From positions 17,670,052 through 17,734,051 of the forward strand of contig NC_088776.1 in the NCBI RefSeq assembly GCF_954871325.1: a stretch of 64,000 bases of DNA. Reading direction: 5' to 3'. A program made the position numbers and the translations under genes. Of the stretch, positions 22,079-37,000 are shown one piece after another. Numbering within the stretch: the first letter of the stretch is position 1; each line of letters begins with the position of its first letter. The DNA comes from Gordionus sp. m RMFG-2023. Taxonomy: Eukaryota > Nematomorpha > Gordioida > Chordodea > Parachordodidae. Under the pieces are notes generated by a model. The model was given only the letters and a program-made list of their open reading frames with translations, was not told where the DNA came from and did no database searches.

Positions 22079-25000
22079 CTTTACAATCAGTTAAATTTAA
22101 ATTTAGAACCATACTTGTAATAAATTATTTATAAGTAAAATAGATACCCTATTCAAATTCAAGGTATAATATTAAATGAACAAAAAATTGATCTGATAAC
22201 TTATTCCTGAAGAATATTTATAATAAATAATTTGATATGGCTGGAATTTCCCAAATTTTCCCTGGAATATTCTAATTATTTTAATATGTAATAATAAAAA
22301 TGATAGAATCAGCGATATTTATAAGCTATTTATTAAAAACAAAGATTAATATAATTAAACCATTTTTTAGTAAATTATTGATATTTTCTTTATTATCGGA
22401 TAGATAATTATTAGACTCCAAATGTTAATTTTATTTCAAGTGAAAAGTAATATTTATTAAATAAAATTATTGTCTCCTGATTTGATAACATATAAACAAA
22501 AAGTCGGCGAAATTATGCAAAATAATTTTAAGGAATTTCGGGATTCGAAATTTAGAATTAGGATAATAAATTCATATTTTCACTAAAAAACTATTATGGG
22601 CCAGTCTGGAATTATACAAAGAAATTCAGAGGCCCGGTGTTAAGATGTGTAAATAGTAACAGGCGATTAAATTTAATTTTCATGTTTTTAATGTTATTAT
22701 GCAAATGTTTTCAATTACTTTAAAACTATATATACTTGTCTTTTTTTATATACAGATACACATTTTTATTTTGATTGTAATTTGTGATTTCAACATGTGA
22801 AATAAAGTTTTAATATAAATCGTCACAAATATAGTTTTAACATAAATCTTCACAAATACATAATGGTGGTAGTTACAATCAAAATAAAAATGTGTATCTG
22901 TATATAAAAAAAAGACAAGTATATATAGTTTTAAAGTAATTGAAAACATTTGAATAATAACATTAAAATAAGAAAAATTTAAACATGAAAATTAAATTTA
23001 ATCGCCTGTAACTATTTACACATCTTAACATCTCTCTCTCTGAGTAATTCTTTGCTATTCCAGTTTCTCTTGTTTCTGTCTTATTCATCATCATCATCTC
23101 AACGTCTCATCATACGTCTTTTTGTTCATCTCTTTGTTCGTTATCATTATCATTTAATGAATTATAGTAGAATAATTATAATAAGAATCAAATCAAATGG
23201 TCCATAATGATAGAATGATAATTGATTTTTTAATGTGAATTTTTATTATTATTATTTTTATAGCGTTTTTTTTTATTTCTATTTTTTAATGTTTATTAAA
23301 TCGCGTGTTGTTTATGTTGTAGCCGCTGAAAAAAAAGAAGAAATAAATTTAATATAATATACTGAATGTCGGTCATTTTATGACAGAAAGAATTAATTTT
23401 CCTTGGGGGGAGAAAGGAGAATGGGAGATGAGAAGATGCCAGCTGGGAAGAACAAAGAATGGAGGAGATTCAACTATTTTTATGAATATGAAACCTTTAT
23501 AAATATTTGGATGTGAACATAAATAAAATATGGTATAACATGAAATTAAACAATGTGTTTGTCCTTTGGTAATGTTTACTGTGGGTATTTATTTAATTAT
23601 TAAGAAAGGATTGTTAAGTTATATTTTTGAAAGTAAAGGGTTGAGAGTAAAGGGCTTTTATTTATTTATTTATTATATTTTCAAAAGTGGTGCCGTGACC
23701 AGGATCGACAACATATGGATTTAGGTACACAACGCAAGTACTAAAAACTATGCAGGGGTAAGTGAGATTAAGAGGTGAGTTTAAGGGTTTCTATAATTTT
23801 ATATGATATTTAGCTTACAAGGTTTAAGATAGAAAGTATGTAATGTGTATTAGGATTGAAAATTAAAATAAAATGAATAATTATTGGTTAATGATATTTA
23901 ATTCATTTTGGCCCATTTAAGACAATAATATTCGTGGTATTAGATGTCTTCATTTTGGCCATTTAAGACAATAATATTTGTGGTATTATATGTCTAAATG
24001 TATATTTTACATCCAATGTTTGACAATAAGTATTGTCTTATTATTTGGTACGCTTTAAGACTCATTGAATGGTGTTATAGGTATTCCGTCATAGGAAGAT
24101 AAAACCTCAAGATCAGCAGGACAGAAAGGATTGCTAAATATTTAAATATTTGAAATTTATGAAAATATATATAGAAATGGTTGTAATAAAGTATGTGTTA
24201 TATAATTATGCATTTTGGGTTTTTAAAGGGATGGACATGTGGGATAATTTATTATTAATTAATGTTAATATATTGTAGAGATCTGCAAAAGTAGGCCCGG
24301 CCCGTACCCGGCCCGAACCCGGCCCGGCCCGAACGGGCTTCGGGCCGGGTTTGGGCCTACTTTAAAAAAAAATTAGGGTTCGGGTTGGGTCGGGCCTAAT
24401 ATTTTTTAAAAAAATTCGGGCCGGGTCGGGCCGGGCCTTAAAATATTTTTAATATTGGCACTAATATTTTTTGTAAAATAAAAATATTTAATTTTATTTG
24501 AAGAAGCTAGACGCCATATGATGGCATGTATCTTTTATTCTTGGTATAAATATATAATTAAACTTTTTTTTAAGAAACAAGGCGGCAACATTTTTTATTT
24601 GTAAAATATAAATATTTAATTTTATTTATTTAGAAAGTAGACGCCATATGTCATATATATTTTATTATGGGTAAAATAATTTAAATGTTTTTTTATAAAA
24701 CTTAAATTTTAAATATAATTTTAAAATGAATTTATTTTTTTTAAAAAAACAAATACAAAATGGAACATATATTTGTTTGCCCCATTTAGGTAAAAGCAAT
24801 ATATGGGAAAATTTTGAAGACATATTTGATGATAAAAACAAAAAACTTGATTACGTCCAGTGTAAAAAATGTAATAGTATATTACAATATAAAAGCACAT
24901 CTGGAAATTCTCATTTAAGACGTCACAAGTGCGTTAAGAATGACGATTCCTCTATTCCTAAAATAACTAGGTATATTCAAAAGAAAATAGATCTAAATTC

Positions 25001-28000
25001 TTCCTTAACTATTAAAAAGAAACTATGTGATACCTTGATCTATTATTGCGCCAAGGACATGCGTGCCTTTGATTCGATAACTGGAGATGGCTTTATAAAA
25101 ATGGCTCAAAATTTTATTCAAATTGGCTCCATTTACGGTAATATTGACTGTAGCGAAATTATTCCCCATCCAACTACTTTATCGAGAAATGCTATAGTTA
25201 TGACGGATCAAATTAGAACAAATTTGGTTAATAAAATAAATGTTCAATTATTTGATAAAAAATGCTCTGCTACAACAGACATGTGGACAGATTCTTTTAA
25301 AAAGTTTTCCTATTTAACTGTTTCAATTCATTATATCGAAGGTGAAACCTTATATAAACATGTTTTATTTACGAATAAGTTTAAAGAAGAGAAAAAAACC
25401 GCCGCGAACATACATAAGGAAATGCTACAAAATTTTGCTGCAATTGGAATAATTCCCGATCAAGTGAAAAATATAATATTTATATCTGATCAAGGAGCTA
25501 ATATAATTAAAGCCCTAGAAAAATACACCAGATTAAATTGCAGCGCACATCTATTAAATACTGTTCTTCGAAATACCTTTAAGGAACAATCTTTGAAAAT
25601 TATCGCTCCTAATATATATCAAACCCTTATTTCTGCTAAAAAATTAACCATGTATTTTAAACAAACCGGCATGAATCAATATTTAGACAAAACATTACAA
25701 CAAGATATCGAAACTAGATGGAATTCAAAATTAAATATGTTGAAATCTATTTATAACCAATATGATGACATCGTCAATTTTTTATCATCCAAGGGAGATA
25801 TTAATAAAATGGAAAACTTGGAGAAATCTATTTTGAAAAATTTGATTGATATTTTATATCCTTTTGATAAAGCTACTAAAGAACTAGAAGGAGATATTAA
25901 TCCTACTTTACATAAAGTACTGCTATGCTTTAATAATATTCTTCACGAGGATTTAAATGATTCATTTTATCAAAACAATGAAATAAAAGAAATAAAAACC
26001 AATTTAAAAAATTTTTTATTATCTAAATTTAAAATCAATATTTTGCATAAAATAGCGACATTTTTATGCCCCAAATATAGAAAATTAAGAATGTTATCAT
26101 CAATGGAAATATTAGAAGTAGAGAATTCAGTCAAAAATATAATTAATTCTGAAGAATATTGTCCTTCAATTGATATTATAGATTTGGATATTCAAGGCGT
26201 TTCTCAAATTGTGGAATCGCCTAAAAGATCTAAAGGTACATTTAAAATTGTTCTATTTATATTATTTTTATATATCAGGCAATGAATATGAAAGATGGGA
26301 GGACAATGACGAAGAATATGAAAAAAAAGAAACAGATGAGCTTGAAATTTATAAGAATTTAAACATAAAAGAGAATAATGAAAATATAGATCCAGAAAAA
26401 GATATATTAAAATGGTGGAATAAAAATGAAATTAGATTACCAAAGATGACAAAATTGGCTAGAAAAATTCTAGCAATTCCTGCAACGTCCACAACTTCAG
26501 AGAGAACTTTTTCAAAGACTGGAAGGTTATTAGACGAAAGAAGAAATAGACTGTCACCAGAAAATGTTGATGCTTTGATATTTTTAAATGATAATTATAA
26601 ATATGAATCTAATATATAGTTGTGTAATTTAACATTATAATTATTTTTGGTTTATAGGTATTTTTGATAGTGTTTTAAATAAATAATTAAATACTAAATA
26701 AATATTCTGTTTACTAAGATATTTTTTGCAAAAACAAAATCTTAAATATAAAAAATAAACTAAAAGCTAAAAAAAATATAATTATTACTTTAGGATGAAT
26801 TAAAAAAAATTCGGGTTCGGGCCGGGCCGGCAAAAGTTTCTAAAAAAAATTCGTGTTCGGGCCGGGCCGGGAAAAATTTTTTAAAAAAAATTTCGGGCCG
26901 GGTCGGGCCTAAAAAATTAGGCCCGTGCAGATCACTAATATATTGTATATGTAATAGTTTCAATTAAGGTTGATATGTTATTAAGGGATCTATTGAGGGT
27001 GAGTTAATGTTGTTTATTTTGAAGTAATTAACAATTTTTATGAAATAGGATGTAATGTGAATTACACATATGATATATTTAATTATGAATAATAATTTAA
27101 AGGAATTGAAGTATGATGAAGTCAGAATAATATCTATAATGTTATAGGTGGATAGTTATTTTGATTTAGTGCCTGCATTTGATATATATATAAATTGGGT
27201 ATGGATTTATATGATATATTAGATGATGTGTAATATTTTTTTTTTAAATTATGAAATCTCTATATTTAATATACATATATTTTTTTTTAAATTATAAAAT
27301 TTTATAAAAGGTTTTATTTGCAATTATTATATTATTTTTATGGTATGCAATGATGTGAAGGGAAAATATTTTTACAGATAAGGTCAGCCCATGTTGATGG
27401 GTATGCCTTGAGGTGGGAATATTGTTTAGTTTGCAAACTGGAGAAAGTTTTTTTTGTGTAAAATTTTTTTGGAAATTTATGCTGCATATTACATTTTTTT
27501 TTATCTTTGTAATAATTTTATAGCACATCACATTTTACTATTTATTTTATGAACATTTTTTTTTAAAGAAAAGACTCAAATTATGTTATATTGTGAAGGT
27601 ATATTAAAAATTCTTTACATATATACCATATAGCCCATTATATTCTCAATTTTTGTTACTTTGCATTCTACATTTTTGTGAATTTGTGCTAATTGTGATG
27701 GCAGAGTTAGATAGAAATGGTATATTTTTCTTAGGATACTGAGTAATTCCTAGATGGAAAATATTGTATTTTCTACATATTATATATTTTTCCTCTCTAT
27801 AAAATATTAAATTTATTTCTATACATATGTCTTGTAATTTTATTTAAAATCTTTGTTAGGCAAATTTTCACAGTTATTTTTAATACCTAAAGATGGATTT
27901 TTATATCTAATTTAGGAGATATTTATAAAAATGTAGCTTTGATTTTGTTTACATGACAGAAGGACAATTACATGTGTTGAAATTGCATTTCACACATAGA

Positions 28001-31000
28001 CCATGTGTTCACATTACAGTATTATATGTAAAATCATTATTTCCTAATTACCATTAATCATACCCAAATAATGTATATTATAGCTCCTATTTTCCAAATG
28101 TCTTAAAATGAATGAATTATTATGTTTTGCTGATATTACATTGTCCATATTAATGTTCCATAGATTATAAATGCAGATACCCCAATGTACATGTCATTAT
28201 TGATATGTGTTTTCGCGATTATATATTGAAATGTATCGGAGATATTATATTATAAATCATCATAAAGGGAGACGATTCGATAAATTCCCTGAACGTCTTC
28301 AAGGTGTACCGATACAATTCAAAGGGACGATTCGATACAACACCACCACAGAGAAAGGGACGCTGGGCTTATGAAGGGTGGGCGTGTTGTAGCCGCTGAA
28401 AAAAAGAAGAAATAAATTTAATATAATAAACTGAATGTCAGTCATTTTATGAGAGAAAGAATTAATTTCCCTTGGGGGAAGAAAGGGGAATGGGAGATGA
28501 GAAGATTCCAGCTGGGAAGAACAAAGAATGGAGGAGATTTAACTATTTTTATGAATATGAAACCTTTATAAATATTTGGATGTGAACATAAATAAAATAT
28601 GGTATAACATGAAATTAAACAATGTGTTTGTCCTTTGGTAATGTTTACTGTTATTTATTTAATTATTAAGAAAGGATTGTTTGGATTGTTAAGTTATATT
28701 TTTGAGAGTAAAGGGCTTTTATTTATTTATTTATTATATTTTCAAAAGTTTATAATTTGTTTTTCCAAATAATTTTTGTATTCCTTGACATTCATTACAT
28801 AGTCTGTGAAATGACTCGGTAAACGTTTTGCTCTTACAGGTCTTTCATCTCTTTCCCTTCCAAAATTTCTTATCGGTTCGTTCACCGTTACTGTCTCGCA
28901 TGATCTTTTTTTTTATTTGGTCCATATGTCTTCTTATTATTTTGCAACCAGTGTCTATTGTGTATAATAATTCACTCTCTTTTTCAATGACAATGCCATT
29001 GTCCTATTTGTTTTCGATAAATGTTTTATACCATACGTTGTCTCCTACCATTATTATCCTCTTCGTTGTTTTTATCTTCGTCATCATCAATAGATCCCAT
29101 TTTATCATTGTATCATGTGAAAATAATAGTTTACTCGGTGCTATGCCTGTTGAGCTGTTCGGAGTATTACGATAATTAAATAAAAACCTTTCTAGAGCTA
29201 TATCTAAATTGATGTTCTCTCTTTCCATATTTCTCTTTATAATCATTTTGAAGGTACCCACCATCCTTTCCACCTGACCGTTGGACTGCTAATGGTAAGC
29301 AGCGGTTAGGGTGTGTTTGATTCCATGATCTTTGCAAAATTTATCGAACTAGTGACTCGTGAAGTTTGTACCGTTATCATTACTATTTCTTCCGGTATTC
29401 CAAAAATACTGATTGTTTTCGTAAGTTCTTTTAAAGTGATGTCTGTTGTGATAGATTTGACTGGAGTTATTATTGGAAATTTGCTGTATGCATCTATTAT
29501 TATTAACCAAAATTTTTGATAAAAAGGGCTCGTATAATCTATGTGTATTCTTTCAAAGGGTTTAGAAGTAGTAACCCATGGATGTTGAATTGAATTGGGA
29601 TTCGATGCCCAAATATTACATGATTTTTACAATTTTTTACTTCAAGATCGATACTCGTGTTCATACCTGGCCAATACATATAATCCTTGGCTAATGCTTT
29701 GGTCTTTCCAGCACCTAAGTGTCCGATGTGTAATTCCTTCAACATAGTTTTTCTCATGCCTGCAGGAATCACAATTTCTTTTTCTTCGAACAAACAATTA
29801 TTTATAATAGTTAATTCATTTTCCATGTTTTTGTATGATTTGTTTTTTATACCATCACCTTTCCTTATGTCGTTAATAATATCCAATATTTCTTTGTCTT
29901 TATATGTTTCCTCTAATACTTTATTAAAATTAATCGGAATATCCCATAAGTCGTCTTTTTGTGTTGTGCGTACTTATATTATCAATAGTTTCCTTATCTA
30001 CACTGAGTGGTAATCTTGATAGACAGTCAGGAACTGTATTATATTTGCCTGCTTTATGAATTATTTTAAAATCATAAGCTCCCATTGCTATGTTCCATTT
30101 TTGTAAACGCATAGACATGGAAATATTTTCTTTTAATCCTTTGGAAAAGATGTAAATCAAGGGTTTATGGTCGGTGATGATAATAAACTTCGTACCTATT
30201 AGGTATTCTTGAAATCTTTTGATTGCAAATATTATGGCAAGAGCCTCTCTCTCAATATTTGTGTAGTTTATCTCTGCCTTTAATAATGTTCTTGATGCAA
30301 AGGCTATAGGTTTTTCCTTTCCGTTGCTCTCTATATGAAAATGTACTGCTCCAAGTCCACGTTTGGATGCGTCAGCAGCTATACCTATAGGTAAGTTTGG
30401 ATTAAAATAATTCAATGTAGGAGGTTGACTGATTAATGTTTTTATTTCATTGAAACTTTTGGCATGTTCAGCTTTCCATTTCCATTTTTTTTTTTGACTA
30501 TTTTGTATAGTGGGTATGCTAGGTCGGCAAAATTATTCAAAAATTTTCTGTAGTAACTTGCCATTCCTCAAAATGTAGAAAGTTCATCATAAGATTTTGG
30601 CTCTGGCATGTTGATTATAGCTCTAATTTTATCTCGATTAGATTGTATACCTTCTGCATCTATATCATGACCTAAAAATCTGACGTTGGTTTTCATAAAT
30701 ACGCTTTTTGTAAAGTTTGGTGTGAGACCATATTTTAATATTCTTTCAAAAACTTTCTTTATATTTTCTATATGTATTTCGTCATTTTCACCCGTTATTA
30801 AAAGATCGTCAATATAAAATATCACATCTTTCATGTCTCCGAATATTTTATCCATGGTCTGCCGAAATAAAGCAGACGCATTTTTGAGACCAAAGGGTAG
30901 TCTGGTAAATCTGAAGTATCCTTTGTGTGTAGAAATGGTCAATATGTCCCTAGAGCTCTTATCTATGGGAATTTGCAAAAATGCGCTCTTGAAGTCGATT

Positions 31001-34000
31001 TTATACTATATACCTATAAATAAAAAAACAACAGCAATTTTTGAACGGGGAACTAAAAAAAAAATTTTTACACAATAAGGGGAAAAAACTCACTTGTACA
31101 AATATATATATTAACAAAAAAAAATTTTTTATAAAAGATAAAATCAAAAAAAAATAAAATAATTAGTTTCAATGTCCAAAATAAAAGATGATGGAGTTGT
31201 ACTTCCGAAATTTGTAGGAAATATAAACATCTATATTGATTGAATTAATAGATATTTAAGTAAAAACAAAATTACAGATAAAGCTTATATTCTAACACAA
31301 AATCTTCCCGATAATATCTATACAAAATTTCAAGCGATAAGTAGTGATGCAGAATTTAACAACTACGATTCTTTTATAAAAAAACTTAAAATATTGTATC
31401 CTCAAAAGAATGTCAATAGTAAAATTTTAGAGTTCTATAATGCGAGTCAATCTAAGGATAAGAAATTTATAGAATGGGCGACTAAAATTTGCCAGCTAAG
31501 TAAGGCATGCAATTTTACAGAGGATAGAGCTATAGAAAAAATCAAAATATGTACTTTGTCAAAAGATATTAAACTTAAGATAAAAGATCTAGACAAAATA
31601 GATGAGATAATAAAAACAGGCAGTGAGGTAGAGGATATTGACACAAATATTATTTTTCAAAAAGCTATTACTAAACTAGACACTTTAGGCTTGGATGATG
31701 AACCAAAAGCTGAGTTAGAGATAAAACGTATTATAGAAACCAAGACGTCAGACGCGAAACAAATTAGCAAATACGATAATAAACAATTGGTACACTATGA
31801 TAATAATTATGTTCAACAATGGGCTCCACGACCATATTTTGACAGTCAAAGATATTAGAGCCAAAAATACTACTATATACCTCGTCATCAGAATTATATA
31901 AGATACAACAATCAAAACAGATCCGATACTTACTACAGACAATATTCCAATAATTTTTAAAAAATTACCTAAGACATGAATATAACAACTACAGATTCAA
32001 TCAACACAGTGACAACAAAAAATTTAACAATTACAGGCAATACAACGAGAGGTTTAATGATGGAAATAATGCAAGAAATTTTGACAGGTACAATCAAAGG
32101 TTCAATAATAACAAACAATATAGATATTATAATAATTCACAGCAAAGTCAAAACAATAGAGATTACAGACAAAATACAAATCAACCATATGATAATAGAT
32201 CACATTACAATAACAGCAAAAATAACGATACTAGAAATCAGATAGAATATGGCAACAAGATTAACACAGTAAACATCGAAGAAGTTGATGAATTTAAAAG
32301 TGATAAAGTAGAAAACAAAGATTTTGACTTATTAAACATAAGCGTAAATAACATGACCGAAGATTTTAATGATAATGACAACAACGCGTATAAAGTAACT
32401 TTGAAATTGAACAACCTTACAACAGTCATGCAGGTTGACACAGGTTCCAGATTCACAATAATACCTAGTTCGATAGCTAAGAAAGCAGGCGTCACTGAAA
32501 TGAAGAAATCTAATTTAAAATTAACAGGCTATGACGGCTATCAAATCAAAATATTAGGGACAACGCAAATCAGCGTAAATTACGAAGGAGTAACTAAAAA
32601 TTTACAAGCGCTCGTTGTTAATAGCAATAAGAGTCCATTACTTGGCAGAACTTGGCTAAGTGCCTTCAAGAATATTTAAAAAAAATTTGTAGGAAATATA
32701 GATGATGATTATTATAATAATAAACTTACCAAACTCATACTTAATTGCAAACTAAAAATGGTCGATAAACCCATCTGCAAAACCAATATTAAACTTCGCT
32801 TAAAGCAAAATGCTGTACCAAAGATATTATCGCCGAGAAGAATACCATACTCCAGAATAGATATAGTAGGTAAAGAATTAAACAGATGGATACAAGACAA
32901 AATAATAGAGCCAGTAAAAGATGTACATTGGGCTAGTCCATTAACTCCAGTCTTCAAGGATGATGGAAGTTTCAGGTTATGTGCTGACTTTAAAGATACA
33001 GTCAACCTGCGCTGGAAGATTTCAAATATCCCATGCCAAGAATAGACGATATAATAGCAAAACTATCAAAAGGAAACAAATTCACCAAAATCGACAAGAG
33101 CGCATTTTTGCGAATTCCCATAGATAAGAGCTCTAGGGACATATTGACCATTTCTACACACAAAGGATACTTCAGATTTACCAGACTACCCTTTGGTCTC
33201 AAAAATGCGTCTGCTTTATTTCAGCAGACCATGGATAAAATATTCGGAGACATGAAAGATGTGATATTTTATATTGACGATCTTTTAATAACGGGTGAAA
33301 ATGACGAAATACATATAGAAAATATAAAGAAAGTTTTTGAAAGAATATTAAAATATGGTCTCACACCAAACTTTACAAAAAGCGTATTTATGAAAACCAA
33401 CGTCAGATTTTTAGGTCATGATATAGATGCAGAAGGTATACAATCTAATCGAGATAAAATTAGAGCTATAATCAACATGCCAGAGCCAAAATCTTATGAT
33501 GAACTTTCTACATTTTGAGGAATGGCAAGTTACTACAGAAAATTTTTGAATAATTTTGCCTTACCCACTATACAAAATAGTCAAAAAAAAAATGGAAATG
33601 GAAAGCTGAACATGCCAAAAGTTTCAATGAAATAAAAACATTAATCAGTCAACCTCCTACATTGAATTATTTTAATCCAAACTTACCTATAGGTATAGCT
33701 GCTGACGCATCCAAACGTGGACTTGGAGCAGTACATTTTCATATAGAGAGCAACGGAAAGGAAAAACCTATAGCCTTTGCATCAAGAACATTATTAAAGG
33801 CAGAGATAAACTACACAAATATTGAGAGAGAGGCTCTTGCCATAATATTTGCAATCAAAAGATTTCAAGAATACCTAATAGGTACGAAGTTTATTATCAT
33901 CACCGACCATAAACCCTTGATTTACATCTTTTCCAAAGGATTAAAAGAAAATATTTCCATGTCTATGCGTTTACAAAAATGGAACATAGCAATGGGAGCT

Positions 34001-37000
34001 TATGATTTTAAAATAATTCATAAAGCAGGCAAATATAATACAGTTCCTGACTGTCTATCAAGATTACCACTCAGTGTAGATAAGGAAACTATTGATAATA
34101 TAAGTACGGACAACACAAAAAAAACGACTTATGGGCTATTCCGATTAATTTTAATGTATTAGAGGAAACATATAAAGACAAAGAAATATTGGATAATATT
34201 AACGACATAAGGAAAGGTGATGGTATAAAAAACAAATCATACAAAAACATGGAAAATGAATTAACTATTATAAATAATTGTTTGTTCGAAGAAAAAGAAA
34301 TTGTGATTCCTGCAGGCATGAGAAAAACTATGTTGAAGGAATTACACATCGGACACTTAGGTGCTGGAAAGACCAAAGCATTAGCCAAGGATTATATGTA
34401 TTGGCCAGGTATGAACACGAGTATCGATCTTGAAGTAAAAAATTGTGAAAATCATGTAATATTTGGGCATCGAATCCCAATTCAATTCAACATCCATGGG
34501 TTACTACTTCTAAACCCTTTGAAAGAATACACATAGACTATACGAGCCCTTTTTATCAAAAATTTTGGTTAATAATAATAGATGCATACAGCAAATTTCC
34601 AATAATAACTCCAGTCAAATCTATCACAACAGACATCACTTTAAAAGAACTTACGAAAACAATCAATATTTTTGGAATACCGGAAGAAATAGTAATGATA
34701 ACGGTACAAACTTCACGAGTCACTAGTTCGATAAATTTTGCAAAGATCATGGAATCAAACACACCCTAACCGCTGCTTACCATCAGCAGTCCAACGGTCA
34801 GGTGGAAAGGATGGTGGGTACCTTCAAAATGATTATAAAGAGAAATATGGAAAGAGAGAACATCAATTTAGATATAGCTCTAGAAAGGTTTTTATTTAAT
34901 TATCGTAATACTCCGAGACAGCTCAACAGGCATAGCACCGAGTAAACTATTATTTTCACATGATACAATGATAAAATGGGATCTATTGATGATGACAAAG
35001 ATAAAAACAACGAAGAGGATAATAATGGTAGGAGACAACGTATGGTATAAAACATTTATCGAAAACAAATAGGACAAAGGCATTGTCATTGAAAAAGAGA
35101 GTGAATTATTTTACACAATAGACACTGGTTGCAAAATAATAAGAAGACATATGGACCAAATAAAAAAAAAGATCATGCGAGACAGTAACGGTGAACGAAC
35201 CGATAAGAAATTTTGGAAGGGAAAGAGATGAAAGACCTGTAAGAGCAAAACGTTTACCGAGTCATTTCACAGACTATGTAATGAATGTCAAGGAATACAA
35301 AAATTATTTGGAAAAACAAATTATAGACAACACGCGATTTAATAAACATTAAAAAATAGAAATAAAAAAAAACGCTAAAAAATAATAATAATAAAAATTC
35401 ACATTAAAAAATAAAAAATCAATTATCATTCTATCATTATGGACCATTCGATTTGATTCTTATTATAATTATTCTACTATAATTCATTATATGATAATGA
35501 TAACGAACAAAAAAACGAACAAATAGATGAACAAAAAGACGTATGATGAGACGTTGAGATGATGATGATGAATAGGATAGAAACTGGAATAGCAAAGAAT
35601 TACTCAGAGAGAGATGTTAAGATGTGTAAATAGTTACAGGCGATTAAATTTAATTTTCATGTTTATTTTCTTATTTTAATGTTATTATGCAAATGTTTTC
35701 AATTACTTTAAAACTATATATACTTGTCATTTTTTTATATACAGATACACATTTTTCTTTTGATTGTAATTTTGTGATTTCAACATGCGAAATAGTTTTA
35801 ATATAAATCGTCACAAATATAGTTTTAATATAAATCTTCACAAACATAAGCGAAGAGGGGAGGGTAGCAACAGTTTGCACCCAATTTTTTGAGGGGGGAA
35901 TAGGCTAGGGCAAAATGTATTGCCGAAAAAATTAATACTTTATTATAAACCTATTATAACACAATGATATTGTCAAACACAGTGGCCCCTACACTTTCTG
36001 AGTGATAGTAGCAAAATACCCTCCTGAAAAGTACCACCCCTCCCCCACCGAAAATAACAGTTAATTATTTTTGATTACCAACCTTGTAAAAAATACATAC
36101 TTTAAAAATTTTATTTTTTAATTAATAATTTAGACAAATTAGGGGAAGAAAAAGGGAAAGAATTTATAATTTCAACAATATTTAATTGTTTAAATTAATT
36201 TTGTTCCATTGATAAAATGAAAAATTATTAAGAAAAAGAGTTTCGTACTACGAAGTCTTGTTTTATTAATTTAATATTATTCATGACCATTTCGGCAGTA
36301 CATGAGATAGTAAGAATGGTTAATAAATATTTATATAAATTGATAAATTAAGGTAATCAAAAAAATTTTTAAGTAAACGATAAGTTTAAACAAGTTTTTC
36401 TAGTCCAAATCATAAGTTTTAAAAATCAGAAGAAGAATGTATTAATATAAATATTTTAATAAAATAAGTTTAACTTCCAGGTTATATGTAATAATTATAT
36501 CCCTCGTTTTAGCCATATAAATATTTCGAAACTTAGGCATTTCTTCAAAATTTACCTTAAATTTTAAATGGTAAAATTAACAGATATCCTCAATATTATC
36601 ATCCTTAACATATGTTTTTCCGCCGCTCCCTTTGGTGTAAAAAATGGTTTTTAATTTAAAAATTTTATCGATTCATCATTGACTTTTTCATTAAACTGCA
36701 TAATGATCAAATCAAGTGCCGTATAAACTGGTTTCATAGCTAAAATATTATGTTTAATAATGAAAGTATATATATACCTCTCCTTTTTGGATTGTAATGT
36801 TCGTCTAAGATTCCTAAAACATTTCTTAGTTCTTTTATCGTTTGGTATAATTGAACAATGATTTGATTTATTCATGATAGTAGCACCAAATAAAAGCTAC
36901 CCTTGAGGTCTCAGCTCTAATTAAAGCCTGCCTATGATCCTTCCATTCATGTTTGAAGCACCATCATAGCTTTGCCCAACTAAGAATTTGAGAGGTAGAT

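Larger units (their letters stand above)
23315..28748 (+). mobile_element. Coding-free LTR retrotransposon (LARD-like), hosting an intact hAT
   Basis: The LTRs are 23315-23687 and 28385-28748, both starting TGTTGTAGCCGCTG and ending TTTTCAAAAG, about 97% alike by eye. The primer-binding site TGGTGCCGTGACCAGG follows the 5' LTR directly. A purine tract GAAGGGTGGGCG precedes the 3' LTR. The flanking TTTA (possibly GTTTA) is duplicated, and the matching site in the right Ty3/gypsy copy (about 35328) is empty. Without the hAT the interior is about 2.0 kb and shows no gag or pol, so it is non-autonomous. Structurally it looks whole. The LTR match suggests a moderately recent insertion. Confidence 0.85.
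22865..31002 (-). mobile_element. Ty3/gypsy LTR retrotransposon fossil, left copy (split by a later insertion)
   Basis: This is the minus-strand copy of a Ty3/gypsy element. Parts present are a 3' LTR stub (22865-23033), the 3' flank of pol (to 23314), and, beyond a younger element inserted at 23315-28748, integrase (about 28753-29886), RNase H (about 29930-30415) and part of reverse transcriptase (about 30568-31002, with the YIDD box). The 5' half is missing. It is broken, with several breaks. It is almost identical to the right copy and shares its decay, so the pair probably arose by inverted duplication of one already dead element. Not functional. Confidence 0.8.

Noticed and set aside
29313-29519. 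Hydrophobic open frames on the strand opposite to pol in both Ty3/gypsy copies
   Set aside because: Antisense shadows of integrase; they occur at the mirrored places in both copies.
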